DNA of 64,000 bases from Solwaraspora sp. WMMA2056 (GCF_030345095.1 NZ_CP128360.1:2418001-2482000), one strand, 5' to 3'. Shown: positions 1-8,332, counted from the first letter of the stretch. The notes: generated by a model from the sequence alone, not told the origin. Translations and numbers: made by a program.

Positions 1-930
1 CCACGGATCGCCGCGATCGGCGTCTACCTGCTCCACGGACAGTTCCTGTCCATCGGCCGCACCGCCGACGCGATCCGTGACCTGTTCGGCCTGCCCGTCG
101 CGCCAGCCACCATCACCGCCTGGGTCACCCGCACCGCCCTCGGCGTCATCGACACGGTGCTCCCCGTCATCCGCGACCGCATCAAGAACGCGCCGGTCGC
201 GCACTTCGACGAGACCGGCATACGCGTCGACGGCCGCCTCGCCTGGCTGCACTCCGCCTCCACACCCACCGACGTGTTCCTCACCGTGCACCGCCGGCGC
301 GGCACCGCCGCAATGGACGACGCCGGCGTGCTACCCGGATACACCGGCACCGCCGTGCACGACGCGTGGGCCCCGTACGACACCTACACCACCGCCCGGC
401 ACGCCCTGTGCAACGCCCACGTGCTGCGGGAACTGGTCTACGTGGTCGACACCGCCACCGGGCAGGTCGCCGACCTCGCCGGCCAGGCCATCGACGCCCT
501 GCGGCACCTGAACCGCCTGACGGTCACGGCCCGCGCCGACGGCTGCGAACCCGACCCGGCCGACCTCGCCGAACAGACCCACCTGCTGCGCTCGGCCGTC
601 GTGCTCGGCGCCGCAGCCACCGCCACCCGCACCGACAAGCTGCACCGCAAGTACCACGCCCTGTTCGTGCGACTACGGGACCGACGCGCCGACTACCTGC
701 GGTTCCTCACCGACCCGGCCGTGCCGTTCGACAACAACCCGGCCGAGCGGACCATCCGCATGCCGAAACTCCGGATCAAGGTCTCCGGCAGCATGCGCAC
801 CATGACCGGAGCCGAACACTTCGCCGCGATCCGCAGCTACGCCGCCACCGCCACCCGACACGGCATCAACATGCTCGACGCACTCACCCGAGCCGCCGCC
901 GGCAGCCCCTGGATCCCCACAACCGCCTAA
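1..930 (+). CDS. IS66-family transposase, 5' end cut by the window
   Basis: The reading frame is open from base 1, so the start lies outside the window. The 309 visible codons match the catalytic and C-terminal part of IS66-type DDE transposases: HFDETGIRVDGRLAWLHSA carries the first Asp region, HDAWAPYDTY and CNAHVLREL follow, and FDNNPAERTIRMPKLRIKVSGSM is the typical C-terminal catalytic block around the Glu. The frame ends in a normal TAA. No TnpB-like or accessory IS66 orf is visible here. It directly abuts the tail of an IS3 orfA, suggesting that one element landed in or next to the other. The family call is firm; whether the full gene is intact upstream cannot be seen. Confidence 0.9.
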   Translation, partial: PRIAAIGVYLLHGQFLSIGRTADAIRDLFGLPVAPATITAWVTRTALGVIDTVLPVIRDRIKNAPVAHFDETGIRVDGRLAWLHSASTPTDVFLTVHRRRGTAAMDDAGVLPGYTGTAVHDAWAPYDTYTTARHALCNAHVLRELVYVVDTATGQVADLAGQAIDALRHLNRLTVTARADGCEPDPADLAEQTHLLRSAVVLGAAATATRTDKLHRKYHALFVRLRDRRADYLRFLTDPAVPFDNNPAERTIRMPKLRIKVSGSMRTMTGAEHFAAIRSYAATATRHGINMLDALTRAAAGSPWIPTTA

Positions 931-983
931 CCCACCTCGCGCGCTTGCGGTATTCCAAGGTCCCACGCACCTATCCAGTCACC

Positions 984-1025
984 CTGAAAAAAGCCGCGGC
1001 GTACTTCGCGAAGGACCCTCGGTAA
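984..1025 (+). pseudogene. IS3-type orfA remnant (last 13 codons)
   Basis: The residues LKKAAAYFAKDPR and a stop match the end of IS3-family OrfA, which normally reads ENEFLKKAAAFFAR. The run of six A residues at the Leu-Lys-Lys codons is the usual -1 frameshift signal, and the downstream orfB is indeed in the -1 frame. All of orfA 5' of this point is missing and is replaced by IS66 sequence, so the element can no longer make a normal OrfAB fusion. Confidence 0.75.
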
Positions 1026-1030
1026 CGAGC

Positions 1031-1915
1031 TTGTACGAGTTCATCGAGACGATGCGACTCGACACCGCGAAGTACGCCTACCCCGTCGACTTCATGTGCG
1101 AACAACTCGGCGTGTCCAGGTCCGGATACTACGAATGGCGAACCCGCCCCGACTCCGCGACCGCCACCCGCCGCGCCCACCTTCGATCGGCCATCGAGGA
1201 GGTGTTCGCCGCGTCCGACGGCACCTACGGGCATCGACGTGTCCACGCGCAACTGCGGCGCCAGGGCGTGTCCGCCGGGCCGGAACTCGTCCGCCAGCTG
1301 ATGCGCGAGCTCGGGCTCGTGCCGTGCCAGCCCCGCCCGAGGCGGTGGGGTCTCACCCAGTCGTCGTCCGGCACGGTGCCTGACCTCGTCGGCCGGGAGT
1401 TCACCGCCGACGCGCCTGGCGAGAAGCTCGTCGGCGACATCACGTACATCCCGACCGGCGAGGGGTGGCTGTATCTGGCGACCGTCATCGACTGCTGCAC
1501 GAAGGAAGTCATCGGATACGCGATGGACGACCACTACCAGACGCCGTTGATATCCCGCGCCATCCGTAACGCCGCCCGGAATCGCGAACTCAGGAAGAAC
1601 GCCATCTTTCATTCGGACCGGGGCAGCAACTACATGTCGGACGACTACGGCAGAACGCTGCGGGATCTGAGGTTGCGGCGATCTGCTGGCCGGACCGGAA
1701 CTTGTTTCGACAATGCGATGGCGGAATCGTTCTTCGGTGCGCTGAAGAACGAACGCGTGTCGCGTGTGAAGTATCCCACTCGTGAGGCGGCACGCCGGGA
1801 CGTTACTGCCTACATCGAATTCTGGTACAATCGTCAGCGTCTGCATTCAGCGGTGGGCTACCGACCTCCCCGGGAAGTCCACGCAGAGTTCGAGAACCTT
1901 CAAATCGCGGCGTGA
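1031..1915 (+). CDS. IS3-family transposase OrfB (integrase core)
   Basis: This 294-residue DDE recombinase subunit belongs to the IS3 family. An N-terminal HTH_21-like segment (YPVDFMCEQLGVSRSGYYEW, about residues 17-36) precedes an rve integrase core with D136 (GDITYI), D196 (HSDRGSNY) and E232 (NAMAESFFGALK), so the triad is complete. The C-terminal YIEFWYNRQRLHSAVGYRPP motif is also present. The TTG start is a formal choice, because such OrfB proteins are normally made by -1 frameshifting from orfA, of which only the tail remains (984-1025). The catalytic domain looks intact but the element is probably immobile. It ends about 40 bp before the 3' end of the convergent secreted-protein gene. 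Confidence 0.9.
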   Translation: MYEFIETMRLDTAKYAYPVDFMCEQLGVSRSGYYEWRTRPDSATATRRAHLRSAIEEVFAASDGTYGHRRVHAQLRRQGVSAGPELVRQLMRELGLVPCQPRPRRWGLTQSSSGTVPDLVGREFTADAPGEKLVGDITYIPTGEGWLYLATVIDCCTKEVIGYAMDDHYQTPLISRAIRNAARNRELRKNAIFHSDRGSNYMSDDYGRTLRDLRLRRSAGRTGTCFDNAMAESFFGALKNERVSRVKYPTREAARRDVTAYIEFWYNRQRLHSAVGYRPPREVHAEFENLQIAA

Positions 1916-1955
1916 AAGAACCGGCCGAACCACTGTCCGGAAAACGCGAGGCCCC

Positions 1956-2390
1956 TCAGTACGCGTAAGCGGTGGCGCCGCCGGTCTGGTTGTTGACCCA
2001 ATGGCCCTGGCCGTACCAGTTCGACAGGGCGTACCGATGGCAGTAGTACAGGTCGAAGACCTTCCAGTTCGACCCTGGGGAGTTCCACACGGCGAGGCAG
2101 AGGTTTCCGCTCGGGCAGCTGGCGGTGCTGCCCGGTGCGAAGTACCGGACCCGGGCGGCGGCGGGTGAGATCGTCGGCGAGGCAGCCGCCAGGCTGCTGG
2201 CCCCGGTGTCGGCGGGCGCCGACGGGAGGACGAGGACGGTGCCCGGGGCAGCGTCCTTCGGCTCCTGCGCCGCCGCCGGGCTGGCCAGGGCCAGCGCGCT
2301 GGTCAGCGCCACTGCGGCTACGGCCAGGCCGGTGGCCAGACGCCGGATGACGGCTCCGCCGCCGATTCTGTCGATCGTTCCTGTGGGCAT
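1956..2390 (-). CDS. small secreted protein, peptidase-inhibitor I36-like
   Basis: This is a 144-residue exported protein. A signal peptide covers about residues 1-41 (RR near residue 16, hydrophobic core AVAAVALTSALALA, likely cut after SPAAA). The mature C-terminal part (about 90-144) has two Cys pairs (SCPSGNLCLAVW and YYCHRYALSNWYGQG) and ends HWVNNQTGGATAYAY, which resembles the small secreted I36 / beta-gamma-crystallin-like proteins of streptomycetes. ATG at 2390 is chosen because AAGGAG lies 9 nt before it. It is divergent from a short SARP gene (2700) across a 309-bp gap containing a perfect operator-like palindrome. The protease-inhibitor role is inferred from weak family resemblance only; export is well supported. 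Confidence 0.7.
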   Translation of the reverse strand: MPTGTIDRIGGGAVIRRLATGLAVAAVALTSALALASPAAAQEPKDAAPGTVLVLPSAPADTGASSLAAASPTISPAAARVRYFAPGSTASCPSGNLCLAVWNSPGSNWKVFDLYYCHRYALSNWYGQGHWVNNQTGGATAYAY

Positions 2391-2699
2391 GGGACGCTCC
2401 TTCGGCGTGATGTCGAATTGGCGGCCGAACCGTGACCCTGCTGAGATGCATTCACGGGCCGCCGTTGGATGAAGCATCGGCCGGGCGGCCTGCTGATTTG
2501 CTGCAGGAGTGTTGCGCCGCAGCCCAGGCGGTATCGATAGATCAAGATCCTGTTCGGACGTGTTGGGCGTACCTCTCGATGTCATACGCGGGGCCGGTCG
2601 AGCCAGAAAAGATCCATAGTGGATCAATTGGAACCGGTGGCGGGCATTCAAAGTGGTAATTGGTGCAGCCGATGAATGATCACAACTTGGAGGCAGGGA
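2391..2699. promoter_or_regulatory. divergent control region with GATCCA-TAG-TGGATC palindrome
   Basis: This 309-bp gene-free stretch lies between the secreted-protein gene and the SARP gene. A perfect inverted repeat (6-bp arms, 3-bp centre) sits at 2611-2625, about 75 bp before the SARP start. The SARP ribosome binding site GGAGG is at 2689-2693. The 3' half is less GC-rich than its surroundings, as expected for promoters. No clear 11-bp-spaced heptamers were found here, unlike in the second SARP module. Confidence 0.5.
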
Positions 2700-3569
2700 A
2701 TGGAACTCAGACTGCTGGGTCCGGTGAGCGTCGTCTCCGGTGCGCAGGCGCTCGATGTCGGGCCGCCCCGGCAGCGACTGGTGCTCGCCGTACTGGCGGC
2801 CGAGGCCGGCCGGCCGGTCAGCGTGACCAGCATGATCAACCGGGTGTGGGACGAGCCGCCGGATCACCCCCGGCGGACCCTGCAGGTCTACCTCAGCCGA
2901 CTGCGGAGCCTGCTGACCAGCCGGAGCCCGTCGACCGTTCCGCCGGCGGCGGTCCGCCGATGCTCCGGCGGCTACCGGCTGGACCTCGATCCGGACCGGG
3001 TCGACGTGATCAGGTTCCGACAACTGGTCGATCAGGGCCGCCGGGCGGACCGGTCAGCGGAGCACCGCGCGGCGTTGCTGGGTCAGGCACTCGAGCTGTG
3101 GCGCGGCGTACCCCTCGCCGACCTGCACAGCCAGTGGGCGGTCAGGGTGCGGCACGGGTGGCTGCAGCAGCATCTGGAGGCCCTGGTCGCCTGGTCGCTG
3201 GCCTGCCTGCGGGCCGGTGACCCGGGTAGGGCCCTGCCCCGGCTTGCCGAGTCGGTGGCCGAGCATCCCACGGCCGAGTCGCTGCAAGCGGCGTACATGC
3301 AGGCGTTGTGTGCGGTCTCCCGTCCGGCGGACGCGCTGCGGCACTACGCCGGGGTCCGTCGCCACCTCGCCGAGGAACTCGGCACCGACCCCAGCCCCGA
3401 GCTGCAACGGCTGCACCAGCGGATACTCGCAGCCGATTCCGACTCTCACCACGCCGGCCGACACCCACCTGTGCCCAGCAGGATGAGGGAATTCTGGTGG
3501 GGGCGGACCGGCCCGGGTGTGGAGGCGGCAACCTTCCACACGCGGACCGGCCCTGTGGTGGTCCGGTGA
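2700..3569 (+). CDS. short SARP/AfsR-type regulator (wHTH + BTAD)
   Basis: This is a 289-residue Streptomyces antibiotic regulatory protein-type activator. Residues 1-90 form an OmpR-like winged helix (MELRLLGPVSVV, RQRLVLAVLAAEAGRPVSV, then TLQVYLSRLRSLL). Residues about 97-240 form the all-helical BTAD domain (AEHRAALLGQALELWRGVPLADL, then HPTAESLQAAYMQALCAVSRPADALRHYAGVRRHLAEELGTDPSPELQRLH). There is no NB-ARC or TPR extension, so it is a 'small SARP'. ATG 2700 is favoured over an upstream in-frame start because GGAGG precedes it by 6 nt. It probably controls the divergent secreted protein and perhaps the convergent CE15-CBM2 gene. No biosynthetic cluster is visible nearby, so its targets are open. 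Confidence 0.85.
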   Translation: MELRLLGPVSVVSGAQALDVGPPRQRLVLAVLAAEAGRPVSVTSMINRVWDEPPDHPRRTLQVYLSRLRSLLTSRSPSTVPPAAVRRCSGGYRLDLDPDRVDVIRFRQLVDQGRRADRSAEHRAALLGQALELWRGVPLADLHSQWAVRVRHGWLQQHLEALVAWSLACLRAGDPGRALPRLAESVAEHPTAESLQAAYMQALCAVSRPADALRHYAGVRRHLAEELGTDPSPELQRLHQRILAADSDSHHAGRHPPVPSRMREFWWGRTGPGVEAATFHTRTGPVVVR

Positions 3570-3573
3570 CAGG

Positions 3574-5274
3574 TTACCGGGCGGCGCAGGTCGGGGACAT
3601 CCCTGAGCCCGTACCGGTGCCCTGGAAGCCGAACTCGGTCGACTGGCCGGCGGCCACCGACCCGTTGTAGCTGACGTTGGTGAACTGGACGGCGCCGCTG
3701 TTGCCGCTGCGGCTGGCGTTCCAGGCGTTGGTGACGGTCGCGCCCGACGGCAGGGTCGTCGAGACCGTCCAGCCGCTGATCGACGCCGACCCGGCGGTGA
3801 CCCGTACGGTGGCGACGAATCCGCCGTTCCACTGGTTGAGTGAGACGGTGGCCGTGCAGCCGCCGCTCGGTGGCGGAGTGGTCGGCGGCGGTGGCGTCGT
3901 GGGCGGCGTGGTGGTCGGCGGTGCCGTCGTGGGCGGCGGGGTCGTCGGGGGAGCGGTGGTCGGCGGTGCGGTGGTCGGTGGCGGGGTGGTCGGGCCATCG
4001 GCCAGGGTCGGCGTCGTCCAGTCACGCCACTGGGCGAGGTTGCCCTGCCGGTTGCTGGCGATCCGGAACGTACCGGTGGAGCTGCCCGTCTTCAGCAGGA
4101 ACTTCTGGATGTGCTGCTGCAACGGTGTCCGCCACTCCGACCGGGAGGCGCAGTGGGTGCCGTCGGAGACGGCGGACCAGTAGGTGATGTTCTCGATCGC
4201 GCCGAGCGCCCGGTACACCTCCGCGCCGCCGAGGGCGCCGACGCTGCCGGACGTCGGGGCCAGCCAGTCGATGTGTGGGTTGTCCATGACGAACAGGCCG
4301 CGCGGGGCGATCATGCCGACCATCTGGTGAGTGTCGACCGGCAGGCCGGCCGGGTTGCCGGTGTACGAGCCGAACGCGTCGCCGAGCCACGGCTGCTCGC
4401 CGTACGCGCTGCTCAGCGGTTGCGCGCCGCTTTCGGTGGCGATGCTGCGGAAGGCCGCGACCCCGCCGCTGCCGGACTCGATCGGCATGGTCAGCGCGAT
4501 TCGTTGGTCGAACACGCCGGCGACGAAGGCACCCTTGCCGTAGCGGGAGCAGCCGGTGACGCCGATGTCGGTACGCAGGATGTTGCCGCCGGATGCTTCG
4601 ATGACGTCGATGATCCGGCTGACCCCCCACGCCTGGGCCATCAGCAGGCCGGTGCTGCTGGTCGCGCCGTACAGGGTGTAGAAGGCGCCCTGCTTGTTGC
4701 TCCGGGAGGTGCCTTCACGGGCGACCGAGGCCGGGTCGAAGTTGATGACGGCCGCTCCGGCGGAGCGGATGGTGGCGGTGTCGGCACCGAATCCACCGTA
4801 GACGATGACGGCCGGGTGGGGTCCGGAGCCGCCGCTCGTCGGCAGTTGGACGCTGGCCGAGAAGCTCGCGCTGCGGCCCTGGTGGGACACGTTGACCGTG
4901 ATGCTGCTGCTCGACACGCTTCCGGTGACGGTGGCCGGCTTGGCCGGCTTGTCGCCGTACACGGTGCGTTCGGCCAGCTCGCGGGTCTCGGCGCGCAGGC
5001 AGCGCCAGTCGGCCTTGGTGGTGATGCGGGTGCCGTTGGCCTTGCGGAAGGGGTCCGGCAGCCGGGCGGAGGAGCCGGGCCCGGTGCCGGGTACGGGGCA
5101 GTCGGCGCCTTCGTCCTCGACGGTCGAGGCGACGAGCAGGCCGGGGGTGGCGGCGGCATCGGCGGAGGCGGAGCCGACGCTCACCACCGTCGCGGCCGCA
5201 GCGATCGTCAGCGCTGCGGCGGACAGCATGACGACCGTCGGACGGACCTTCGATCGGCCCGAGCTGATGCTCAC
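3574..5274 (-). CDS. secreted CE15-like glucuronoyl esterase with C-terminal CBM2
   Basis: This 566-residue exported enzyme has a signal peptide (about 1-40, hydrophobic AAALTIAAAATVVSV), a carbohydrate esterase 15-like alpha/beta hydrolase (about 60-425), a Thr/Pro linker (about 428-470, TTPPP-type repeats) and a family 2 cellulose-binding module (GGCTATVSLNQWNGGFVA to the end). The CE15 nucleophile motif GCSRYGKGA contains S243; E266 in ESGSGG and H374 in SDGTHCA complete a probable triad. Known CE15 enzymes cleave the ester between lignin and 4-O-methylglucuronic acid of xylan, so plant-cell-wall breakdown outside the cell is the likely role. GTG 5274 is chosen for the AAGGAG just upstream. 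It converges with the SARP gene, with only 4 bp between the stops. Confidence 0.88.
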   Translation of the reverse strand: MSISSGRSKVRPTVVMLSAAALTIAAAATVVSVGSASADAAATPGLLVASTVEDEGADCPVPGTGPGSSARLPDPFRKANGTRITTKADWRCLRAETRELAERTVYGDKPAKPATVTGSVSSSSITVNVSHQGRSASFSASVQLPTSGGSGPHPAVIVYGGFGADTATIRSAGAAVINFDPASVAREGTSRSNKQGAFYTLYGATSSTGLLMAQAWGVSRIIDVIEASGGNILRTDIGVTGCSRYGKGAFVAGVFDQRIALTMPIESGSGGVAAFRSIATESGAQPLSSAYGEQPWLGDAFGSYTGNPAGLPVDTHQMVGMIAPRGLFVMDNPHIDWLAPTSGSVGALGGAEVYRALGAIENITYWSAVSDGTHCASRSEWRTPLQQHIQKFLLKTGSSTGTFRIASNRQGNLAQWRDWTTPTLADGPTTPPPTTAPPTTAPPTTPPPTTAPPTTTPPTTPPPPTTPPPSGGCTATVSLNQWNGGFVATVRVTAGSASISGWTVSTTLPSGATVTNAWNASRSGNSGAVQFTNVSYNGSVAAGQSTEFGFQGTGTGSGMSPTCAAR

Positions 5275-5310
5275 GGGGCTCTCCTTCTGACTAGGTGATG
5301 GCGTACGGCA

Positions 5311-5320
5311 ATCAATTGAT
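5311..5320. promoter_or_regulatory. ATCAATTGAT palindrome upstream of the esterase gene
   Basis: A perfect 10-bp AT-rich palindrome lies 37-46 bp before the esterase start in otherwise GC-rich DNA. A TTATAT-like -10 candidate for the minus strand lies just outside it (about 5328-5333). This arrangement suits a repressor site between promoter and gene; the protein that would bind is unknown. Confidence 0.4.
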
Positions 5321-5370
5321 GATCACCGATATAACCATCTTTCTAGTTTCGGGTAGCCCAGCGAAACGTG

Positions 5371-6168
5371 TCAATACTGCTGTGGGGTCGTGTCCCCGCC
5401 GCCCGGGCGGCTGGTCAGCACCAACGGCTCGTCCTCGGTCACTGCCACGGTGTGCTCGGAGTGGGCGGTACGCGAACCGTCGGCCGAGCGGATCGTCCAG
5501 CCGTCGGCGTCGAAAACGATCTTGTCGGTGGTCTTGGCGAACCACGGCTCGATCGCGATCGTCAGACCGGGTTGCAGCTTCATGCCCCGGCCCCGGCGGC
5601 TGTCGTTGGGCACATGCGGTGCCTCGTGCATCGTGCGGCCGAGTCCATGGCCGCCGAACTCCAGGTTGACCGGGTAGCCGTACCGCCGGGCGACCTCGCC
5701 GATCGCGGCCGAGACGTCCCCGAGGCGGTTGCCGGGTCGCGCCGCCCCGATTGCCGCCGCCAGCGCGACCTCGGTGGCCTCGACCAGGCGCAGGTCGTCG
5801 TCGGCCGGGGTGCCGACGATCACGGTACGCGCGGAGTCGGCCACCCAGCCGTCGATGCCGACAGCCATGTCGATGCTCAGCACGTCGCCGTCGCGCAGGA
5901 CGTAGTCGTGCGGCAGCCCGTGCAGGACCGCGTCGTTGACCGACAGGCACAGCACGTTGCGAAACGGCCCGTTGCCGAACGATGGAGCGTAGTCCCAGTA
6001 GCAGGACTCCGCGCCGCGTGCCGCGATCAGTGACCGGGCGTGGTGCTCCAGGTCGAGCAGGTTGACCCCGACGTCGGCCATCTCGCCGAGCTGGGTGAGT
6101 ACCTCGGCGACGAACTGGCCGGTGACGTGCATACGTTCGATCTCGCGGGGAGACTTGAGCTCGATCAC
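5371..6168 (-). CDS. map: type I methionine aminopeptidase (paralogue beside an XRE regulator)
   Basis: This 265-residue enzyme removes N-terminal Met from nascent proteins. All expected type I pita-bread residues are visible: H83 (VLHGLP), the metal ligands D100, D111, H174, E207 and E238, and H181. The N-terminal zinc/SH3-binding extension of some actinobacterial forms is absent. GTG 6168 follows GGAGGG at proper spacing. The usual actinobacterial map sits with secY and adk in the ribosomal cluster, so this copy, lying alone and divergent from a small XRE regulator over a palindrome, is probably a second one with its own regulation. The catalytic call is firm; the paralogue status is inferred. 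Confidence 0.92.
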   Translation of the reverse strand: MIELKSPREIERMHVTGQFVAEVLTQLGEMADVGVNLLDLEHHARSLIAARGAESCYWDYAPSFGNGPFRNVLCLSVNDAVLHGLPHDYVLRDGDVLSIDMAVGIDGWVADSARTVIVGTPADDDLRLVEATEVALAAAIGAARPGNRLGDVSAAIGEVARRYGYPVNLEFGGHGLGRTMHEAPHVPNDSRRGRGMKLQPGLTIAIEPWFAKTTDKIVFDADGWTIRSADGSRTAHSEHTVAVTEDEPLVLTSRPGGGDTTPQQY

Positions 6169-6189
6169 GGTGACCCTCCGTCGGCAGTT

Positions 6190-6203
6190 GGTATATTTAT
6201 ACC
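6190..6203. promoter_or_regulatory. GGTATA-TT-TATACC inverted repeat between map and the XRE gene
   Basis: A perfect 6-bp inverted repeat with a 2-bp centre forms the most AT-rich spot between two divergent genes whose starts are at 6168 and 6253. It lies 22-35 bp from the map start, where it would overlap the map promoter. It is a likely operator for the neighbouring HTH protein or the promoter core itself. Confidence 0.55.
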
Positions 6204-6252
6204 ATGTCGTGTCGACGTTGCCGCCCGTGCGGCCCTGACCTACCGTACTGTC

Positions 6253-6519
6253 ATGGTTCGCCGCCCACTCACGCCTGAACAGATCGAGGCCGGTCGCCGC
6301 CTCGGTGTCGCACTACGGTCGGCGCGCGGCGATCGCGGACTGTTCGACGTGGCACTGGCAGCCGGCATCTCACCCGAGACGCTCCGCAAGATCGAAACCG
6401 GCCGGCTGCCGGCCCCGTCGTTCGGCATCGTCGTCGCACTCAGCGAGGTCCTCGGCGTACCGCTGGTCGATCTCGCCGCCGCCTGGCGGTCCACCCCAAC
6501 GGTCCGAAGGGCGTCCTGA
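6253..6519 (+). CDS. XRE-family helix-turn-helix regulator
   Basis: This 88-residue protein is almost entirely one Cro/C1-type HTH domain (LGVALRSARGDRGLFDVALAAGISPETLRKIETGRLPAPSFGIVVALSEVLGVPLVDLAA). ATG 6253 is chosen because TACCGT at 6241-6246 is a good -10 box 6 nt before it, implying a leaderless mRNA; no Shine-Dalgarno is present. It is divergent from map and probably acts on the shared palindrome. With no ligand or dimerisation domain beyond the HTH, the signal is unknown. Confidence 0.85.
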   Translation: MVRRPLTPEQIEAGRRLGVALRSARGDRGLFDVALAAGISPETLRKIETGRLPAPSFGIVVALSEVLGVPLVDLAAAWRSTPTVRRAS

Positions 6520-6554
6520 CCTGCGGTGCCGGACGACCGCCGCGCCCGGGCGGT

Positions 6555-7004
6555 TCAGGGCTTCGGCGCCTGGAACAGGTTCGGGAACTTGGCGGTCAGG
6601 CCGATGTCGCCCCGCGTCTTGAGCTTGCCCTTCATGACGAGCATCACGGCCCGCGCGTTGCCGGTCACCAGATGGACGAAGTCGACGGCGGCCAGGGTGA
6701 GCGTCAGCTTCGGCTGCTGGTCCGGCTGCGCCGACAGGACACACCGGCCGTCGCTGATCACCATCTGATGGACGTCGTAGCGGCCGTCGGGGCGCCCGCC
6801 GATGCTCCAGTGCACCACCGCCTCGGTGCCGCGCGCGACGTCGGTGCGCAACGCCTCCGGCATCCGGCGCAGCAGCCCGTGCAGGATCTCGTCCCGCCGT
6901 TGCCCGGCGAGCACCTGCCGCAGCTCCTCCACCGGGGTCCGCTTCACCAACCGGGCGAACTCCACCGGATCCGCCACCGCCGGATCCACCTCGTGAATGG
7001 ACAT
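6555..7004 (-). CDS. SCP2 sterol-binding-fold protein
   Basis: This 149-residue soluble protein has a C-terminal SCP2-like lipid-binding fold: TEAVVHWSIGGRPDGRYDVHQMVISDGRCVL, then PKLTLTLAAVDFVHLVTGNARAVMLVMKGKLKTRGDIGLTAKFPNLF, where KGKLKTRGD and the final FPNLF are typical. Homologues carry hydrophobic ligands in a tunnel, but the ligand here cannot be predicted. ATG 7004 follows GGGAGG. It converges with the XRE gene and is unlikely to share an operon with anything visible. Confidence 0.82.
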   Translation of the reverse strand: MSIHEVDPAVADPVEFARLVKRTPVEELRQVLAGQRRDEILHGLLRRMPEALRTDVARGTEAVVHWSIGGRPDGRYDVHQMVISDGRCVLSAQPDQQPKLTLTLAAVDFVHLVTGNARAVMLVMKGKLKTRGDIGLTAKFPNLFQAPKP

Positions 7005-7217
7005 CGGTCGCCTCCCGACGTTCCCCGGCCCCGGCCTCCGCTGACCCGGCCTGCACGTTTCAGTGTCTCTGGTGCCGGACCTGCGGCGGGTCTCCCACCG
7101 TGCGCACCACGGGTACGTGCTGTCGATTGTGCCCGGCACCGACGGTCACCTACGGCCATAGTGGCACCGCCCGGGCAGGCGCGTCGCCGCCGGTGTGGCC
7201 CGTGGTAGGTTGCGCCG

Positions 7218-8105
7218 ATGGGTTCTGATTCGCCCGGAAATGCCGCCGCAGAACATGTCACCCGGGTGGCCGACTACTACGACGCCAACACCCGGCGGTT
7301 CCTGCGCTTCGGCGAGAGCGCCAGCAACGACGCCATCCACCGTGGCCTGTGGCTACCGGGCGTCACCAACACCACCGAGGCCGCCGACGCGGTCAACCGC
7401 CTGCTGGTCGAGCGCCTCAGCGGCCACGTGCCGACGGGCGAGGGGCGGGTGCTCGACCTCGGCTGCGGAGTAGGCGCGACAGTGGTCCGACTGGCCCACG
7501 CCATCGACGCCCAGGTGACCGGCGTGACGATAAGTCAGGTGCAGGTCGAGATCGCCGAGCGGCGGTTGGCGGCCGAGGGCCTGACCGACCGGTGCCAGGT
7601 CGTCTGCGGCGACTTCGCCCAGCTTCCCGCCGAGCCGCTCTACCACGCGATGGTCGCGATCGAGTCGATGGTCCACGCCCCGTCGCTGGCGGAGCTGGTC
7701 CCATCGCTGGCCGCGCGCCTGCGTCCAGGCGGTCGCCTGATCGTCTGCGACGACTGGATGACCGACAAGGACCGTGGGCTCGCCGCCCGCGAACGGTGCC
7801 TGGACCAGTTCCGCGCCGGCTGGCGGATCGGCAGCCTGCACACCGTGGCGCAGTTCGCCGCCATGGGTGAACCCGCAGGTCTGCGGCTGGTCGAGGATCT
7901 GGACCTCACCGCACACGTCCGGCTGGGCCGACCCCGCGACCGGGCGATCGACGTGGTGCTGGGCGCGGCTACAGTCGTGCCCCGGATGCGTGACCGGCTG
8001 GTCGGCACGCCCTTCTGGGCCAACATGATCGGTGGCTCGGCGTTGCAGACCGGGCTGTCGCGGCGCTGGCTGGAGTACCGCCTGCTGGTCCTCGAACGGA
8101 CCTGA
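7218..8105 (+). CDS. SAM-dependent small-molecule methyltransferase
   Basis: This 295-residue class I methyltransferase shows motif I VLDLGCGVGATVVRLA (about 79-94), followed by the acidic post-I and GDFAQLP segments and a C-terminal substrate-binding part. The N-terminal VADYYDANTRRFLRFG...AIHRGLW pattern is shared with small-molecule C- and O-methyltransferases of the geranyl-diphosphate or rebeccamycin sugar type, so a natural-product or lipid substrate is more likely than RNA or protein. TAGGTT at 7206-7211 lies 6 nt before ATG 7218, which points to a leaderless transcript. No partner gene (such as a terpene cyclase) is adjacent. Substrate unknown. Confidence 0.82.
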   Translation: MGSDSPGNAAAEHVTRVADYYDANTRRFLRFGESASNDAIHRGLWLPGVTNTTEAADAVNRLLVERLSGHVPTGEGRVLDLGCGVGATVVRLAHAIDAQVTGVTISQVQVEIAERRLAAEGLTDRCQVVCGDFAQLPAEPLYHAMVAIESMVHAPSLAELVPSLAARLRPGGRLIVCDDWMTDKDRGLAARERCLDQFRAGWRIGSLHTVAQFAAMGEPAGLRLVEDLDLTAHVRLGRPRDRAIDVVLGAATVVPRMRDRLVGTPFWANMIGGSALQTGLSRRWLEYRLLVLERT

Positions 8106-8332
8106 CCGCAGAAGGTTTGCCGTGCTCCGGCCGCCAGCGCGCCGGGCTGCCCGAAGATCAGGCAGCGACCATCGCCAGGTACTGAACTCTCATGGCGTCG
8201 GAGCGCATAATGTATCGGGTTGCTTCGAATGGGAAGCCGTCGTTGTCGTAGGAGGCGTGTAGCAGCACGATGACGGGCACTGAGGTGTACCAAGGATCTT
8301 GGACATGTCCTCCGAGTTGAGAGGATGGATCC

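Noticed and set aside
2526-3023. Upstream extension of the I36-like protein toward the SARP gene
   Set aside because: It would start inside the SARP gene; the AAGGAG and signal peptide at 2390 define the real start.
3860-3990. Short GC-rich repeats in the esterase gene taken as a mobile-element or array signal
   Set aside because: They encode the Thr/Pro linker between the catalytic domain and CBM2, an ordinary feature of secreted glycan enzymes.
5336-5349. TTTC-TAG-TTTC sequence as a xylan-regulator operator
   Set aside because: It is a direct, not inverted, repeat and does not match the known CGAA-N-TTCG type of site well enough.
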